NCBI GenBank assembly: GCA_014208095.1
Contig: JACHMT010000002.1
Span: 992,001-1,056,000, forward strand
Source: Actinospineispora eucalypti
GTDB lineage: Bacteria > Actinomycetota > Actinomycetes > Mycobacteriales > Pseudonocardiaceae
Direction: 5' to 3'
DNA: 64,000 nucleotides
This document shows, one piece after another, positions 47,278 to 56,423 of the stretch. The translations under genes were made by a program, and so were the position numbers. Position 1 is the stretch's first letter, and the number at the start of each line of letters is the position of its first letter. The notes under the pieces were generated by a model. It was given only the letters and a program-made list of their open reading frames with translations, was not told the DNA's origin and searched no databases.

Positions 47278-48741
47278 GCCGAGGGTGAAGGGGTCGCGGG
47301 TGCCGCCGGTTAGTTCTACCCAGATGGCCTTTTCCTCCAGGTACTCGTCTACGGCGTGCAGGCCGTTCTCCCGGCCGATGCCGGAGTTCTTGAAGCCGCC
47401 GAACGGCACGGACGGCGACACCACCCGGTAGGCGTTGATCCACACGCTGCCGGCCCTGATCTTCGCGGCGACCCGGTGCGCGCGGTGCACGTCCTTGGTC
47501 CACACCGCGCCGGCCAGGCCGTACGGGGTGTCGTTGGCCAGCTTGACCGCCTCGTCCTCCTCGGTGAAGGTGAGCGCGGCCAGCACCGGCCCGAACACCT
47601 CCTCCCGGTAGACCGTGGACTCCGGCGTGATCCCGGTGAGCACGGTGGGCTGCACGAACAGCCCGCCGAGGGCCTTGTCGGCGGCCCCGCCGTAGGCCAC
47701 CGTGGCGCCCTCCGACTTGGCCGTCTCCAGGTAGCCGAGCACCTTCCGGTACTGCGGGGCGTTGGCCACCGGCCCCATCTCGGTGTCGGCGGCGGTGGGG
47801 TCGCCCAGCTTGATCCGGGCGGCCCGCTCGGCGATCAGCCGGACCAGCTCGTCGTGGACGTCGGCGTGCACGACCAGCCGGGAGCCGGCCATGCAGGTCT
47901 GCCCGGTCGCGGCGAACACGCCGGCCACGATGCCGTTCGCGGCGGCGGCCAGGTCGGCGTCCGGGAAGACCACCTGCGGCGACTTGCCACCCAGCTCCAG
48001 GGTCACCTTGTTGATGTTCTCGGCGGCCGCCCTGGCCACCGCGCGGCCGGTGGCGGTGGACCCGGTGAACGCCACCTTGTCCACCCCGGGGTGCGCGGCT
48101 AGCGCCGCCCCGGTCTCCCGGGAGAGGCCGGTGACCACGTTCACCACCCCGGGCGGGAAACCGGCCCGCTCGAACAGCTGGGCAAACCCGAGGGTGGAGA
48201 CCGGTGCGTGCTCGGACGGCTTCACCACGGCGGTGCAACCGGCTGCCAGCGCGGGCGCGAGCTTCCAGGTGGCCAGCAACAGCGGCGAGTTCCAGGGGGT
48301 GATCGCGGCGACCACGCCGACCGGTTCGCGGCGGGTGTAGACCAGGTAGTTCGGGTTGGGCGAGGGGATCTGCCGGCCCTCGATCTTGTCCGCCAGCCCG
48401 GCGTAGTAGTGGTACCAGCCGCCGAGGGCGTTGAGCTGGCCGCTCATCTCCCGGAACAGCTTGCCGGAGTCGTTCACCTCCAGCCGGGCCAGGCGCTCGG
48501 CGTTCTCCCCCACCAGGTCGCCCAGCCGGCGGAGCAGTGCGGCCCGGGCGAACCCGGTCATCGAGCCCCACTCCCCGTCCAGTGCCGCACGGGCGGCGGC
48601 GACGGCGGCATCCACGTCCGCGGGCCCGCCGTCCGGCAGCACCGCCCAGGGCTGGCCGGTGTACGGGTTCCGCGACTCGAAGGTGGCCCCGGAGACGGCG
48701 TCAACCGACTTGCCGCCTATCACCATCTGGAACTGTTCCAT
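47275..48741 (-). CDS. Aldehyde dehydrogenase (NAD-dependent)
   Basis: 488 residues with all class signatures: ITPWNSPLLLATWKLAPALA, cofactor VAFTGSTATG, general-base Glu in LELGGKSP (about 247), nucleophile Cys in GQTCMAGSRL (about 285), and the closing FGGFKNSGIGRENG. It oxidises an aldehyde or semialdehyde to the acid. It looks complete; the final residues before the stop lie against the minisatellite. Its start is 65 bases after the padR gene on the same strand, so they could share a transcript. Confidence 0.92.
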   Translation of the reverse strand: MEQFQMVIGGKSVDAVSGATFESRNPYTGQPWAVLPDGGPADVDAAVAAARAALDGEWGSMTGFARAALLRRLGDLVGENAERLARLEVNDSGKLFREMSGQLNALGGWYHYYAGLADKIEGRQIPSPNPNYLVYTRREPVGVVAAITPWNSPLLLATWKLAPALAAGCTAVVKPSEHAPVSTLGFAQLFERAGFPPGVVNVVTGLSRETGAALAAHPGVDKVAFTGSTATGRAVARAAAENINKVTLELGGKSPQVVFPDADLAAAANGIVAGVFAATGQTCMAGSRLVVHADVHDELVRLIAERAARIKLGDPTAADTEMGPVANAPQYRKVLGYLETAKSEGATVAYGGAADKALGGLFVQPTVLTGITPESTVYREEVFGPVLAALTFTEEDEAVKLANDTPYGLAGAVWTKDVHRAHRVAAKIRAGSVWINAYRVVSPSVPFGGFKNSGIGRENGLHAVDEYLEEKAIWVELTGGTRDPFTLG

Positions 48742-48805
48742 CCGCGGTCCTTCCCCGACGCCGGTGGCTCCGCCCCTCGACCGTACGCGGGTGGACCTGA
48801 GGTCT

Positions 48806-49384
48806 CTATCCGTCGACCGGTGCCCCGCCGGAGCGGGCCGCGCGCAGGCCGTCCAGGTCGTCGTTGGCCAGGGCGGTCCAGAAGCGCAGCGCGGCGTGCT
48901 CCATCTCCAGGCCCAGCTCGAGCGTGATCATCCGGGGACCGACCTCGGCAATGGCGCCGAACCTGGCCACCATCTCCTCGTAGACAGCGATCCGCTCCTC
49001 GTGTTGCTTGATCTGCTCGTGCGCCAGGTTGACCACGTCGTCCGGCTCGCCCACCTCGTTGAAGAACAGCTTCAGCTCGGCGATGTCGCGCATCTGGAAG
49101 TGCACGTTGGTCGGCGCGGCCAGCCACTCGCGCAGCGCCGTCCGGCCGGCCTCGGTGAGCGAGTAGGTCTTGCGGCGACGCCCGCCGTCCTCCACCGCCA
49201 GCTCGAGCAGCCCGAGCTCGGCGAGGCGGTCCGGCTCGGAGTAGAGCTGCGCGTGCGGGAAGTGCCAGAAGTAGCCGACGGATCGGCCGACCGCCCGTTT
49301 CAGGTCGTACGGCGTGGAAGGACCGCGCAGCGCGATCATCCCGAGCACCACGTACGACGTCGACGACAGCCGGATATCACCCAC
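48806..49384 (-). CDS. PadR-family transcriptional regulator
   Basis: 192 residues: N-terminal PadR winged helix (YVVLGMIALRGPSTPYDLKR, FWHFPHAQLYSEPDRLAELG, VEDGGRRRKTYSLTEAGR) and a C-terminal helical dimerisation domain with a long coiled segment (AHEQIKQHEERIAVYEEMVA). PadR proteins repress genes for phenolic acid or xenobiotic handling. Divergent from the ligase gene at 49478 that opens the molybdenum hydroxylase cluster; a GTCTG-AAA-CAGAC palindrome lies between. Confidence 0.88.
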   Translation of the reverse strand: MGDIRLSSTSYVVLGMIALRGPSTPYDLKRAVGRSVGYFWHFPHAQLYSEPDRLAELGLLELAVEDGGRRRKTYSLTEAGRTALREWLAAPTNVHFQMRDIAELKLFFNEVGEPDDVVNLAHEQIKQHEERIAVYEEMVARFGAIAEVGPRMITLELGLEMEHAALRFWTALANDDLDGLRAARSGGAPVDG

Positions 49385-49447
49385 CTGACGCAGTCTAGTG
49401 AGGGCCGCACAAACCCATCTTGCCGTTCACACCATCCGACTAGTACG

Positions 49448-49460
49448 GTCTGAAACAGAC
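49448..49460. promoter_or_regulatory. Palindrome in padR/ligase promoter
   Basis: GTCTGAAACAGAC (five-base arms, AAA centre) lies 17 bases before the ligase start and 64 bases from the padR start. Candidate PadR operator. Confidence 0.45.
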
Positions 49461-49477
49461 GATAGACGGGTGGGGCG

Positions 49478-50995
49478 ATGGACCTGGGCACCGTTTTGAG
49501 CTGGACGGCCGAGCGTTACCCCGACCAACCCGCAGTGGCCGGCACCGGCCGCCGCCTGACCTACCGGGAATGGGACGGGCGCACCAACCGGCTGGCCCAC
49601 GCGCTGGCCAAAGCGGGCGTGCGGCCCGGTGACCGGGTCGGCTTCACCCTGCTCGGCGGCGAGCCGCTGGCCAGCCTGCACCTGGCCGCGCAGAAGCTGG
49701 GCGCGGTCTCGGTCCCGCTGTCCACCCGGTTCGGGCCGGACGAGCTGCGCTACTGCGTGACCGACGGCGACCTCGCGCTGCTGGTCACCGACGAGCCGCA
49801 CGCGGCGCGGGCGGCCGAGGCCGCCGGGCTCACCCCGGTACGCACGGCCGCCGAGCTGGACCGCGCCGCCGAACGGGAACCGGACTCGCCACCCGGGCCG
49901 CCGCCCGGCGAGGACGCGGTGAGCGTCATGCTCTACACCTCGGGAACCACCGGCCGCCCCAAGGGCGTGCCGCGCACCCACCGCGCCGAGCACATGGCCT
50001 CGGTGGCCCACGCGCTGCAGACCCGCCAGCGGTTCGGCGAGGTCACCCTGGGCGTGATGCCCCTGTTCCACACCATGGGCCTGCGCACCCTGTTGACCAG
50101 CATCCTGATCGGCGGCACCTGGGTCGGCCAGGCCCGGTTCGACGCCGACGAGTCCCGGGCGCTGATCCTCGGCGAGCGGGTCAGCTCGCTGTACCTGGTG
50201 CCCACCATCTTCTGGTCGCTGACCCGCGACGAGGGGCTGGGCGCCGCCGTTGGCACGCTGACCCGGCTGGCCTACGCCGGCGCCCCGATGGCCCCGGCAC
50301 TGGTGGCCCGGCTGGTGGACCAGCTCGCGCCGAGCGTGTTCGTGAACCACTTCGGCAGCACCGAGATCTACACCTTCACCATCTGCCCGCAGGCGGACCG
50401 AAAGCCGGGTTCGGCCGGCCGGGCCGGGGTGTTCTCCCGGGTGCGGCTGGTCGCCCCGGAGCCGGGCGCGCCGCCGGACGCCACGGTTCGAAAAGGCGAG
50501 CAGGGGCAGGTGGCCGTCTCGCTGGACAGCCCCGAGGCGTTCCGCGGCTACTGGCGGCGGCCGGACGCGAACCAGCGGTCGGTTCGCGACGGCTGGTACT
50601 ACACCGGTGACCTGGCCGTTTCCGACGAGGACGGCGACCTCTGGGTACGCGGCCGGGTCGACGACATGATCAATTCGGGTGGCGAGAACGTCTACCCGGA
50701 CGAGATCGAGGCCGCGCTGGCCCGCTGCCCGGACATCGACGACGTGTGCGTGGTCGGCCTGCCGGACGAACGGTGGGGCGAGGCGGTCACCGCGTTCGTC
50801 GTTCCGGCCGGGCCACTGCCGCCGCCGGACGCCGCGCGGCGGGCGCTGGACTTCGCCCGCGAGGCCCTGCCCTCCCTGCAGCGGCCCAAGCGGGTCATCG
50901 CGATCGACCAGGTTCCCCGCTCGGGCGTGGGCAAGACGCTGCGCCGCCAACTGGTCATGGGCGAGTACGAGGCCCGGGGTGAGGCGAGTGCCTGA
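49478..50995 (+). CDS. Acyl/aryl-CoA ligase (AMP-forming)
   Basis: 505 residues, ANL superfamily: MLYTSGTTGRPKGVPRTH, PLFHTMGL, AYAGAPMAP, HFGSTEIYTF, WYYTGDLAVSDEDGDLWVRG, DDMINSGGENVYPDEIEAAL and RSGVGKTLRR. The motif order and size resemble 4-chlorobenzoate/cyclohexanecarboxylate-type ligases. It opens a five-gene operon in which the next gene starts inside its 3' end, so the CoA thioester it makes is probably the substrate of the molybdenum hydroxylase. Confidence 0.9.
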   Translation: MDLGTVLSWTAERYPDQPAVAGTGRRLTYREWDGRTNRLAHALAKAGVRPGDRVGFTLLGGEPLASLHLAAQKLGAVSVPLSTRFGPDELRYCVTDGDLALLVTDEPHAARAAEAAGLTPVRTAAELDRAAEREPDSPPGPPPGEDAVSVMLYTSGTTGRPKGVPRTHRAEHMASVAHALQTRQRFGEVTLGVMPLFHTMGLRTLLTSILIGGTWVGQARFDADESRALILGERVSSLYLVPTIFWSLTRDEGLGAAVGTLTRLAYAGAPMAPALVARLVDQLAPSVFVNHFGSTEIYTFTICPQADRKPGSAGRAGVFSRVRLVAPEPGAPPDATVRKGEQGQVAVSLDSPEAFRGYWRRPDANQRSVRDGWYYTGDLAVSDEDGDLWVRGRVDDMINSGGENVYPDEIEAALARCPDIDDVCVVGLPDERWGEAVTAFVVPAGPLPPPDAARRALDFAREALPSLQRPKRVIAIDQVPRSGVGKTLRRQLVMGEYEARGEASA

Positions 50996-53405
50996 GGACT
51001 GGACGCCCGCCCGGGTGGAGGACGGCCCGCTGGTCACCGGCCGGGGCCGGTTCCTGGACGACCTCGACCCGCTGCCCGGCACCCTGGTCGCCGCCGTGGC
51101 CCGCTCGCCGCACCCGCACGCCCGACTCGGCGCGGTGGACCTGCGCCGGGCCCGCGCCCACCCCGGGGTGATCGCCGTGATCGGCCCCGAAGAGGTGCGC
51201 CGGGCCCTGCGCCCGTTCCCGCTCTCCACCGGCACCCCGATGCCCTACTACCCCACCGCCGTGGACAAGACCCGGTTCGTCGGGGAACCGGTGGCGGTGG
51301 TGGTGGCCACCGACCGGTACGTCGCCGAGGACGCGGCCGAGCTGGTGGACCTCGAGTACGAACCGCTGCCGCCGGTGGTCGGCACGCGCGCCGCCCTGGC
51401 CCCGGACGCGCCGCTGCTGCACGAGGACGCCGACTCGAATGTGGCCACCGACCGGGAGTTCCTGTTCGGCCCGGTGGAGGAAAGCCTCGCCGAGGCCGCG
51501 CACGTGGTGACCGGCGAGTACGAGTTCCCCCGGTACTCCTCGGTGCCCATGGAGTGCTACTCGGTGATCGCCCACTGGACCGACGGCGCCGACGGGCCTT
51601 CGGTGGAGGCCTGGGCGAACTTCCACGGCCCGTTCACCATGCTGCCGGTGATGGCCGGCGCGCTGGGCCTGCCGGTGGCCGCCGTCCGGCTGCACGTTCC
51701 GCCGGACATCGGCGGCAGCTTCGGCATCAAGGCCGGCATCTACCCGTACGTGGTGCTGATGGCGCTGGCCAGCCGGCACGCCGGGGCCCCGGTCCGGTGG
51801 AGCGAGGACCGGATGGAGCACCTGCTGGCCAGCTCCACCGGCGCCGACCGGTCCATGCGGTTCCGCGCGGCGGTCGGCCCGGACGGCCTGATCACCGCGC
51901 TGGACGCCGACCTGGTGGACAACGTGGGCGCCTACCTGCGCCCGCCCGAGCCGTCCACGCTGTACCGCTGCTACGGCAACATCACCGGGCCCTACCGCAT
52001 CCCGGCGGTGCGCATCCGGGCGAGGGCCGTAGTCACCAACCAGATGCCCACCGGGCTGAACCGGGGCTTCGGCGGGCAGCAGCTGTACTTCGGCCTGGAG
52101 CGGCTGCTGGACGCGGTCGCTGCGGCCACCGGGCTGGACGTGTTCGAGGTGCGCCGGCGCAACCTGGTCACCGGCTTCCCCTACGAGACCCCCACCGGCG
52201 GCGTCTACGACTCCGGTGACTACGCCGCCGCCGTGGATCTGGCGGTGAAGAACGCCGACCTGGCCGAGCTGCGCGCCCGGCAGTCGGCGGTCCGGGCGGC
52301 CGGCGGCTACTACGGAATCGGCGTCGGCCTGGTCGTCGACCCCTCCGGCACCAACATCGGCTACGTCGGCCTGGCCACCCCCTCCGAGCAGCGCAGACCC
52401 GGCCGGGACAAGTCCGGCTCGACCGAGCACGCGCGGATCTCGGTGGACCCCTCCGGCGCGGTCACCGTGCTGCTGGGGTCGCTGCCGCAGGGGCAGGGGC
52501 ACGCCACCGTGGCCGGCCAGGTGGCGGCCGGCCGGCTGGGGCTGCCCACCGAGCAGGTCCGGGTGGTGGTGGAGATGGACACCGCGACCACCCCGTGGAC
52601 CGTGACCACGGGCAGCTACTCCTCCCGGTTCGCCCCGCTGGTGACCAGCGCCGTGGTCCGCGCCGCCGACCAGATCGCCGACACGCTGTGCGCGGCCGGT
52701 GGGGTGCTGCTGGACCGGCCGGCCGACGAGCTGGAGCTCGCCGACGGGCTGGTCCGGTCGCGCCGCGATCCGGCGCGCGCGGTGAAGTTCCGACACGCCG
52801 CCGGCCTGGTGCACTGGGACCCGGGGGCACTCCCGTCCGGGACACCGGCCCGGCTCTACGCCGACGCGGCCTTCGCCCCGCCCGAGGCCCGCGCGGCCAC
52901 CATGGACGACCGGATCAACTCCTCGCTGTGCTACGGCTTCGTGGCCGAGATCGCGGCGGTGCGCATCGACCCGGACACCCTGGAGATCACCGTGGACCGG
53001 GTCTCCTCGGTGCACGACGCGGGCACCGTGCTCAACCAGCAACTGCTGGACGGCCAGGTGCTCGGCGCGCTCACCCACGCCCTGGGCGGCGCGCTGTTCG
53101 AGGAGTTCCGCTACACCGAGGGCGGCCAGCCGGTGTGCGGCACCTTCCTGGACTACCTGTGCCCGAGCAGCGCCGAGGCCAGCTACGAGCTGCGCACCGA
53201 CCACCTGGTCAGCCCCTCGCCGCTGACCCCGCTGGGCGCTAAGGGCTGCGGCGAGGGGTCCTCCATGAGTTTCCCGGTCGCGCTGGCCAACGCGGTCGCG
53301 GACGCGCTGGCGCCGGCCGGGATCGAGATCACCTCGCTACCGCTGCACGGCGAGGTGCTGTACCGGCTGCTGCACCCCGAGGAGGAGACGAGAACATGGC
53401 GTTGA
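50988..53405 (+). CDS. Molybdopterin hydroxylase large subunit (xanthine dehydrogenase family)
   Basis: 805 residues; GTG start overlaps the ligase stop by eight bases. Domains: N-terminal a/b hammerhead (LVTGRGRFLDDLDPLPGTLV, FVGEPVAVVVATDRY) and the molybdopterin-binding half (HVPPDIGGSFGIKAGIYPYV, NRGFGGQQLYFGLERL, GSLPQGQGHATVAGQV, GAKGCGEGSSMS with the catalytic Glu). The loop normally YRGAGRPE is NRGFGGQQ, so the active site differs from CO dehydrogenase (no AYRCSFR) and from xanthine dehydrogenase. Partners are the FAD and iron-sulfur subunits downstream. A CoA-thioester or cyclic acid substrate is inferred from the neighbours. Confidence 0.88.
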   Translation: MPEDWTPARVEDGPLVTGRGRFLDDLDPLPGTLVAAVARSPHPHARLGAVDLRRARAHPGVIAVIGPEEVRRALRPFPLSTGTPMPYYPTAVDKTRFVGEPVAVVVATDRYVAEDAAELVDLEYEPLPPVVGTRAALAPDAPLLHEDADSNVATDREFLFGPVEESLAEAAHVVTGEYEFPRYSSVPMECYSVIAHWTDGADGPSVEAWANFHGPFTMLPVMAGALGLPVAAVRLHVPPDIGGSFGIKAGIYPYVVLMALASRHAGAPVRWSEDRMEHLLASSTGADRSMRFRAAVGPDGLITALDADLVDNVGAYLRPPEPSTLYRCYGNITGPYRIPAVRIRARAVVTNQMPTGLNRGFGGQQLYFGLERLLDAVAAATGLDVFEVRRRNLVTGFPYETPTGGVYDSGDYAAAVDLAVKNADLAELRARQSAVRAAGGYYGIGVGLVVDPSGTNIGYVGLATPSEQRRPGRDKSGSTEHARISVDPSGAVTVLLGSLPQGQGHATVAGQVAAGRLGLPTEQVRVVVEMDTATTPWTVTTGSYSSRFAPLVTSAVVRAADQIADTLCAAGGVLLDRPADELELADGLVRSRRDPARAVKFRHAAGLVHWDPGALPSGTPARLYADAAFAPPEARAATMDDRINSSLCYGFVAEIAAVRIDPDTLEITVDRVSSVHDAGTVLNQQLLDGQVLGALTHALGGALFEEFRYTEGGQPVCGTFLDYLCPSSAEASYELRTDHLVSPSPLTPLGAKGCGEGSSMSFPVALANAVADALAPAGIEITSLPLHGEVLYRLLHPEEETRTWR

Positions 53406-54175
53406 CCGGCGGAGAGGTCCTGCTCGAACACAGCGCGGACGGGCGGGTGGGCTATCTGACCCTCTCGCACGGCCGCTACACCGTGATCACCTGGGAGATG
53501 CGCCGGGTGGTCGCGGAGCGGTTCGCCGAGCTGGACCGCGATGACCAGGTCCGGGTGGTGGTGATCCGTTCGGCCGGCCAGCACTTCTCCTCCGGCGGGG
53601 ACATCCAGGGGTTCATGGAGGTGGACCCGATCGACTTCACCGACCTCGGGCACAACATCACCGCGCCCGCACGCAGCCCGAAGCCGGTGATCGCCGCCGT
53701 GCACGGCTACTGCTTCGGGGTCGGCTGCGAGCTGGCGCTGTCCTGTGACATCCGGGTGGCCACCCGGGACGCCCGGTTCGCCCTGCCGGAGATGAACCTG
53801 GGCATGATCCCCGGGTCCGGCGGCACGCAGCGGCTGGCCCGGCTGATCGGTCCGTCCCGGGCCAAGTACCACGTGCTCACCGCGACCCGGATCCCGGCGG
53901 AGAAGGCGCTGGACTGGGGCGTGGTCGCCGAGCTGTACGACGACCAGGCTGCGCTCAACGAGGGCGTGGACGCGCTGGCGGCAAAGCTGGCCAACTTCTC
54001 CCCCGCCGCCCAGCGCACCGCCAAGGAGGTGCTGGACAAGGGCACCGACGGGCCGCTCTACACCGGCATCGAGCTGGAACGGAAGGCCTACGCGATGCTC
54101 CGCGCCACCGACGACTTCGCCGAGGGCGTCGCCGCGTTCACCGAGAAGCGCGCGGCCAAGTTCACCGGCCGCTGA
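53396..54175 (+). CDS. Enoyl-CoA hydratase/isomerase family protein
   Basis: 259 residues, crotonase fold: HFSSGGDIQGFMEVDP, YCFGVGCELALSCDIRV and FALPEMNLGMIPGSGGTQRL with both catalytic glutamates. The gene is nested between the large and FAD subunit genes, overlapping the first by ten bases and the second by one, with GAGGAGGAG upstream. Such tight packing implies stoichiometric action on the hydroxylase product, for example hydration of an unsaturated cyclic CoA ester. Confidence 0.88.
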   Translation: MALTGGEVLLEHSADGRVGYLTLSHGRYTVITWEMRRVVAERFAELDRDDQVRVVVIRSAGQHFSSGGDIQGFMEVDPIDFTDLGHNITAPARSPKPVIAAVHGYCFGVGCELALSCDIRVATRDARFALPEMNLGMIPGSGGTQRLARLIGPSRAKYHVLTATRIPAEKALDWGVVAELYDDQAALNEGVDALAAKLANFSPAAQRTAKEVLDKGTDGPLYTGIELERKAYAMLRATDDFAEGVAAFTEKRAAKFTGR

Positions 54176-55041
54176 TGAAGCCGGCGCCGTTCGGGTACGT
54201 GCGGCCGGGCACGCTGCCCGGCGTCCTCGAAGCGCTCGCCGAGCCGGAGGCGAAGGTGCTGGCCGGTGGCCAGTCGCTGATCCCGGTGCTAGCCATGCGG
54301 CTGGGCCGGCCGAGCGTGCTGGTGGACATCGCCGCCGTCCCTGAGCTGGGCTCGATGTCCCGCTCCGGCGGCCGGCTGCGGATGGGCGCCTCGGTCCGGC
54401 AGCGCGCCGTGGAGCATTCCGAGGCGGCGCGGGAGGTGCCGCTGCTCGGCCTGGCGCTGCCCTTCGTCGGCCACCGGGAGCTGCGCAGCCGGGGCACGGT
54501 GTGCGGCAGCCTGGCCCACGCCGACCCGGCCGCCGAGCTGCCCTCGGTGGCCTGCTGCCTGGGCGCCACCCTGGAGATCGCCGGGCCGGCCGGGCGCCGG
54601 TGGGTGCGCGCCGAGGAGTTCTGCACCGGCGCGATGACCACCCTGGTCGGCCCGGACGAGGTGCTGGTGGCGGTGGAGTTCCCGGTGGCCCGGCCCGGCG
54701 AGGGGTTCGGGTTCGCCGAGGTGGCCCGCCGGCACGGTGACTTCGCGCTGGCCGGCGTGGCCACCCGCGTGGCGGTGGACCCCTCCGGCGGCCACGTGCT
54801 GGACGCGCGGCTGGTCGGCTTCGGCATCTCCGACCGCCCGGTCGTGCGGGACGTGACCGAGCTGGTCCGCTCGGCCGACGGCTCCTCGCGGGAACTGGCG
54901 GCCGATGCCAGCCAGCTGGCCCGCGACATGGTGGACACCCAGGGCGACGCGCACGCCTCCACCGGCTACCGGCGGCGGTTGCTCGCCGTGCTGGCCGCCC
55001 GCGAACTGGCGGCCGCGCATCGAAGGGCGCGCGCCCGATGA
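54175..55041 (+). CDS. FAD-binding subunit (CoxM/CutM-like)
   Basis: 288 residues. FAD-binding motifs AGGQSLIPVLAMRLGRP and GTVCGSLAHADPAAELPS near residues 30 and 105, then the CO dehydrogenase FAD C-terminal domain (FAEVARRHGDFALAGVATRV). It carries electrons from the iron-sulfur subunit to the acceptor. ATG overlaps the TGA of the crotonase gene (TGATG). Confidence 0.92.
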   Translation: MKPAPFGYVRPGTLPGVLEALAEPEAKVLAGGQSLIPVLAMRLGRPSVLVDIAAVPELGSMSRSGGRLRMGASVRQRAVEHSEAAREVPLLGLALPFVGHRELRSRGTVCGSLAHADPAAELPSVACCLGATLEIAGPAGRRWVRAEEFCTGAMTTLVGPDEVLVAVEFPVARPGEGFGFAEVARRHGDFALAGVATRVAVDPSGGHVLDARLVGFGISDRPVVRDVTELVRSADGSSRELAADASQLARDMVDTQGDAHASTGYRRRLLAVLAARELAAAHRRARAR

Positions 55042-56291
55042 AACCCCGGGAGCGAGTATCCGCCGACGAACAGGTGGACGTGCCGCTGACCGTGAACGGC
55101 AGACCGACCACCCTCACCGTGTCGCCCCGGATGCACCTGGCCGACGCCCTGCGCCGCCGCCCCGGCCTGACCGGCACCCACCTCGGCTGCGAGCACGGTG
55201 TGTGCGGAATGTGCACGGTGCTGGTGGACGGGGAAGCGGCCCGGGCCTGTCTGCTGCTCGCGGTGCAGTGCGAGGGCGCCGACGTGGTCACCGTGGAGGG
55301 CCTCGGCCCTCCCGACCGGCAGCACCCGCTGCAGCGGGCATTCGCCGCGCACCACGCCCTGCAGTGCGGCTTCTGCACCCCGGGCATGCTGCTCAGCGGC
55401 TACGACCTGCTGGCCAACCACCCCGCCGGCACCGCCCTGCCCCCGGACCACCTCCCCACCGAGATGTCCGGCGTCCTCTGCCGATGCACGGGCTACCGAG
55501 CCATCCTGGCCGCCATCGCCGACGTGGCCGCCCGCCACCCGTCCGGCCTCCCCCCACCCGCGCGCCACCGCGCGCCAAATTCCGCGAGTCGGGGATTCGA
55601 GCACGGTGAGTCGGGGATTCGGGTACAGCGAGTCGCGGATTCGGGCACGGCACTCGAGCCGGGCCACGACCCGGCCGGGCCGCTGGCACCGCGCCCGTAC
55701 CCGGACGACCTGGCCGCCGCGCCGAGCGGGCCACCGACCGCCCGAGTGCGGGTGCGCGCGGGGCTGTCCGCCCCGGTAGACGCGGTGTGGCGGGTGCTGG
55801 ACGACTTCGCCCGGCTGGCGGAATGCCTGCCCGGCGCCGAGCTGACCGAGTCACTGCCGGACGACCGCTACCGGGGCCGCGCCTCGGTGGCTCTCGGACC
55901 GGTGAAGCTGACCTTCGACGGCATGGCACGGCGGCTCGAGCGCGACCCGAAACGGCACCGTCTGCGGGTGCTCGCCAAGGGTACGGACACCGGCGGCAGC
56001 GCCACGATGGCCGACATACGCCTCGCCGCGGAGCCGGCCGGAACGGCGCCGGACCCCGAACCCCGCACCACGCCAGTCGACGGGTCCGGCACGGTGCTGC
56101 GGGCCGAGGTGGACCTGTACCTGTCCGGGCGGATCGCCCAGTTCGGCCGCGCGCTGGCCGGCGACGTGAGCCGGCGGATGTTCCAGCGGTTCGCCGCCGA
56201 GGTGGACCGGAAGGCCGGCGGCCGACCGGTGACGGCGACCCGCCGATCGCTGCGCGGATGGCTCATGGATCTGCTGCGCCGCCGGCGTTGA
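55038..56291 (+). CDS. Fusion of [2Fe-2S] subunit (CoxS) and CoxG-like SRPBCC domain
   Basis: 417 residues. Residues 15-170 are a CoxS-type [2Fe-2S] subunit: HLGCEHGVCGMCTVLVDG and CGFCTPGMLLS, VLCRCTGYR. Residues 230-395 are a carbon monoxide dehydrogenase subunit G (SRPBCC) domain: APVDAVWRVLDDFARLAECL, PGAELTESLPDDRYRGRASV. CoxG proteins recruit the enzyme to the membrane or supply quinone contact. Between them, residues 183-204 are encoded by three 22-bp minisatellite units (55586-55651), reading through because 66 bases keep frame. Usually the two proteins are separate; the repeat may have created the linker. Confidence 0.85.
   Translation: MKPRERVSADEQVDVPLTVNGRPTTLTVSPRMHLADALRRRPGLTGTHLGCEHGVCGMCTVLVDGEAARACLLLAVQCEGADVVTVEGLGPPDRQHPLQRAFAAHHALQCGFCTPGMLLSGYDLLANHPAGTALPPDHLPTEMSGVLCRCTGYRAILAAIADVAARHPSGLPPPARHRAPNSASRGFEHGESGIRVQRVADSGTALEPGHDPAGPLAPRPYPDDLAAAPSGPPTARVRVRAGLSAPVDAVWRVLDDFARLAECLPGAELTESLPDDRYRGRASVALGPVKLTFDGMARRLERDPKRHRLRVLAKGTDTGGSATMADIRLAAEPAGTAPDPEPRTTPVDGSGTVLRAEVDLYLSGRIAQFGRALAGDVSRRMFQRFAAEVDRKAGGRPVTATRRSLRGWLMDLLRRRR
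55586..55651. repeat. Three 22-bp minisatellite units inside the CoxS-CoxG gene
   Basis: Units at 55586, 55608 and 55630 follow GAGTCGGGGATTCGGGCA plus four bases (CGGT, CAGC or CGGC). Same length and similar GATTC/GCACGGT words as the arrays near 47 kb, in G/C-richer form. Confidence 0.85.
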
Positions 56292-56423
56292 CCACGACGC
56301 CGCAGGTCAGGCCCGGCTGTGCGCCGCGTCACCCTTTCGGGGGGTTCACCCATTCAGCCCACAACCGTCCAGATCGGACCGTCGTTGACCGGCTAGCTAA
56401 CGCAAGTTAGCTCAGGACGGAAA

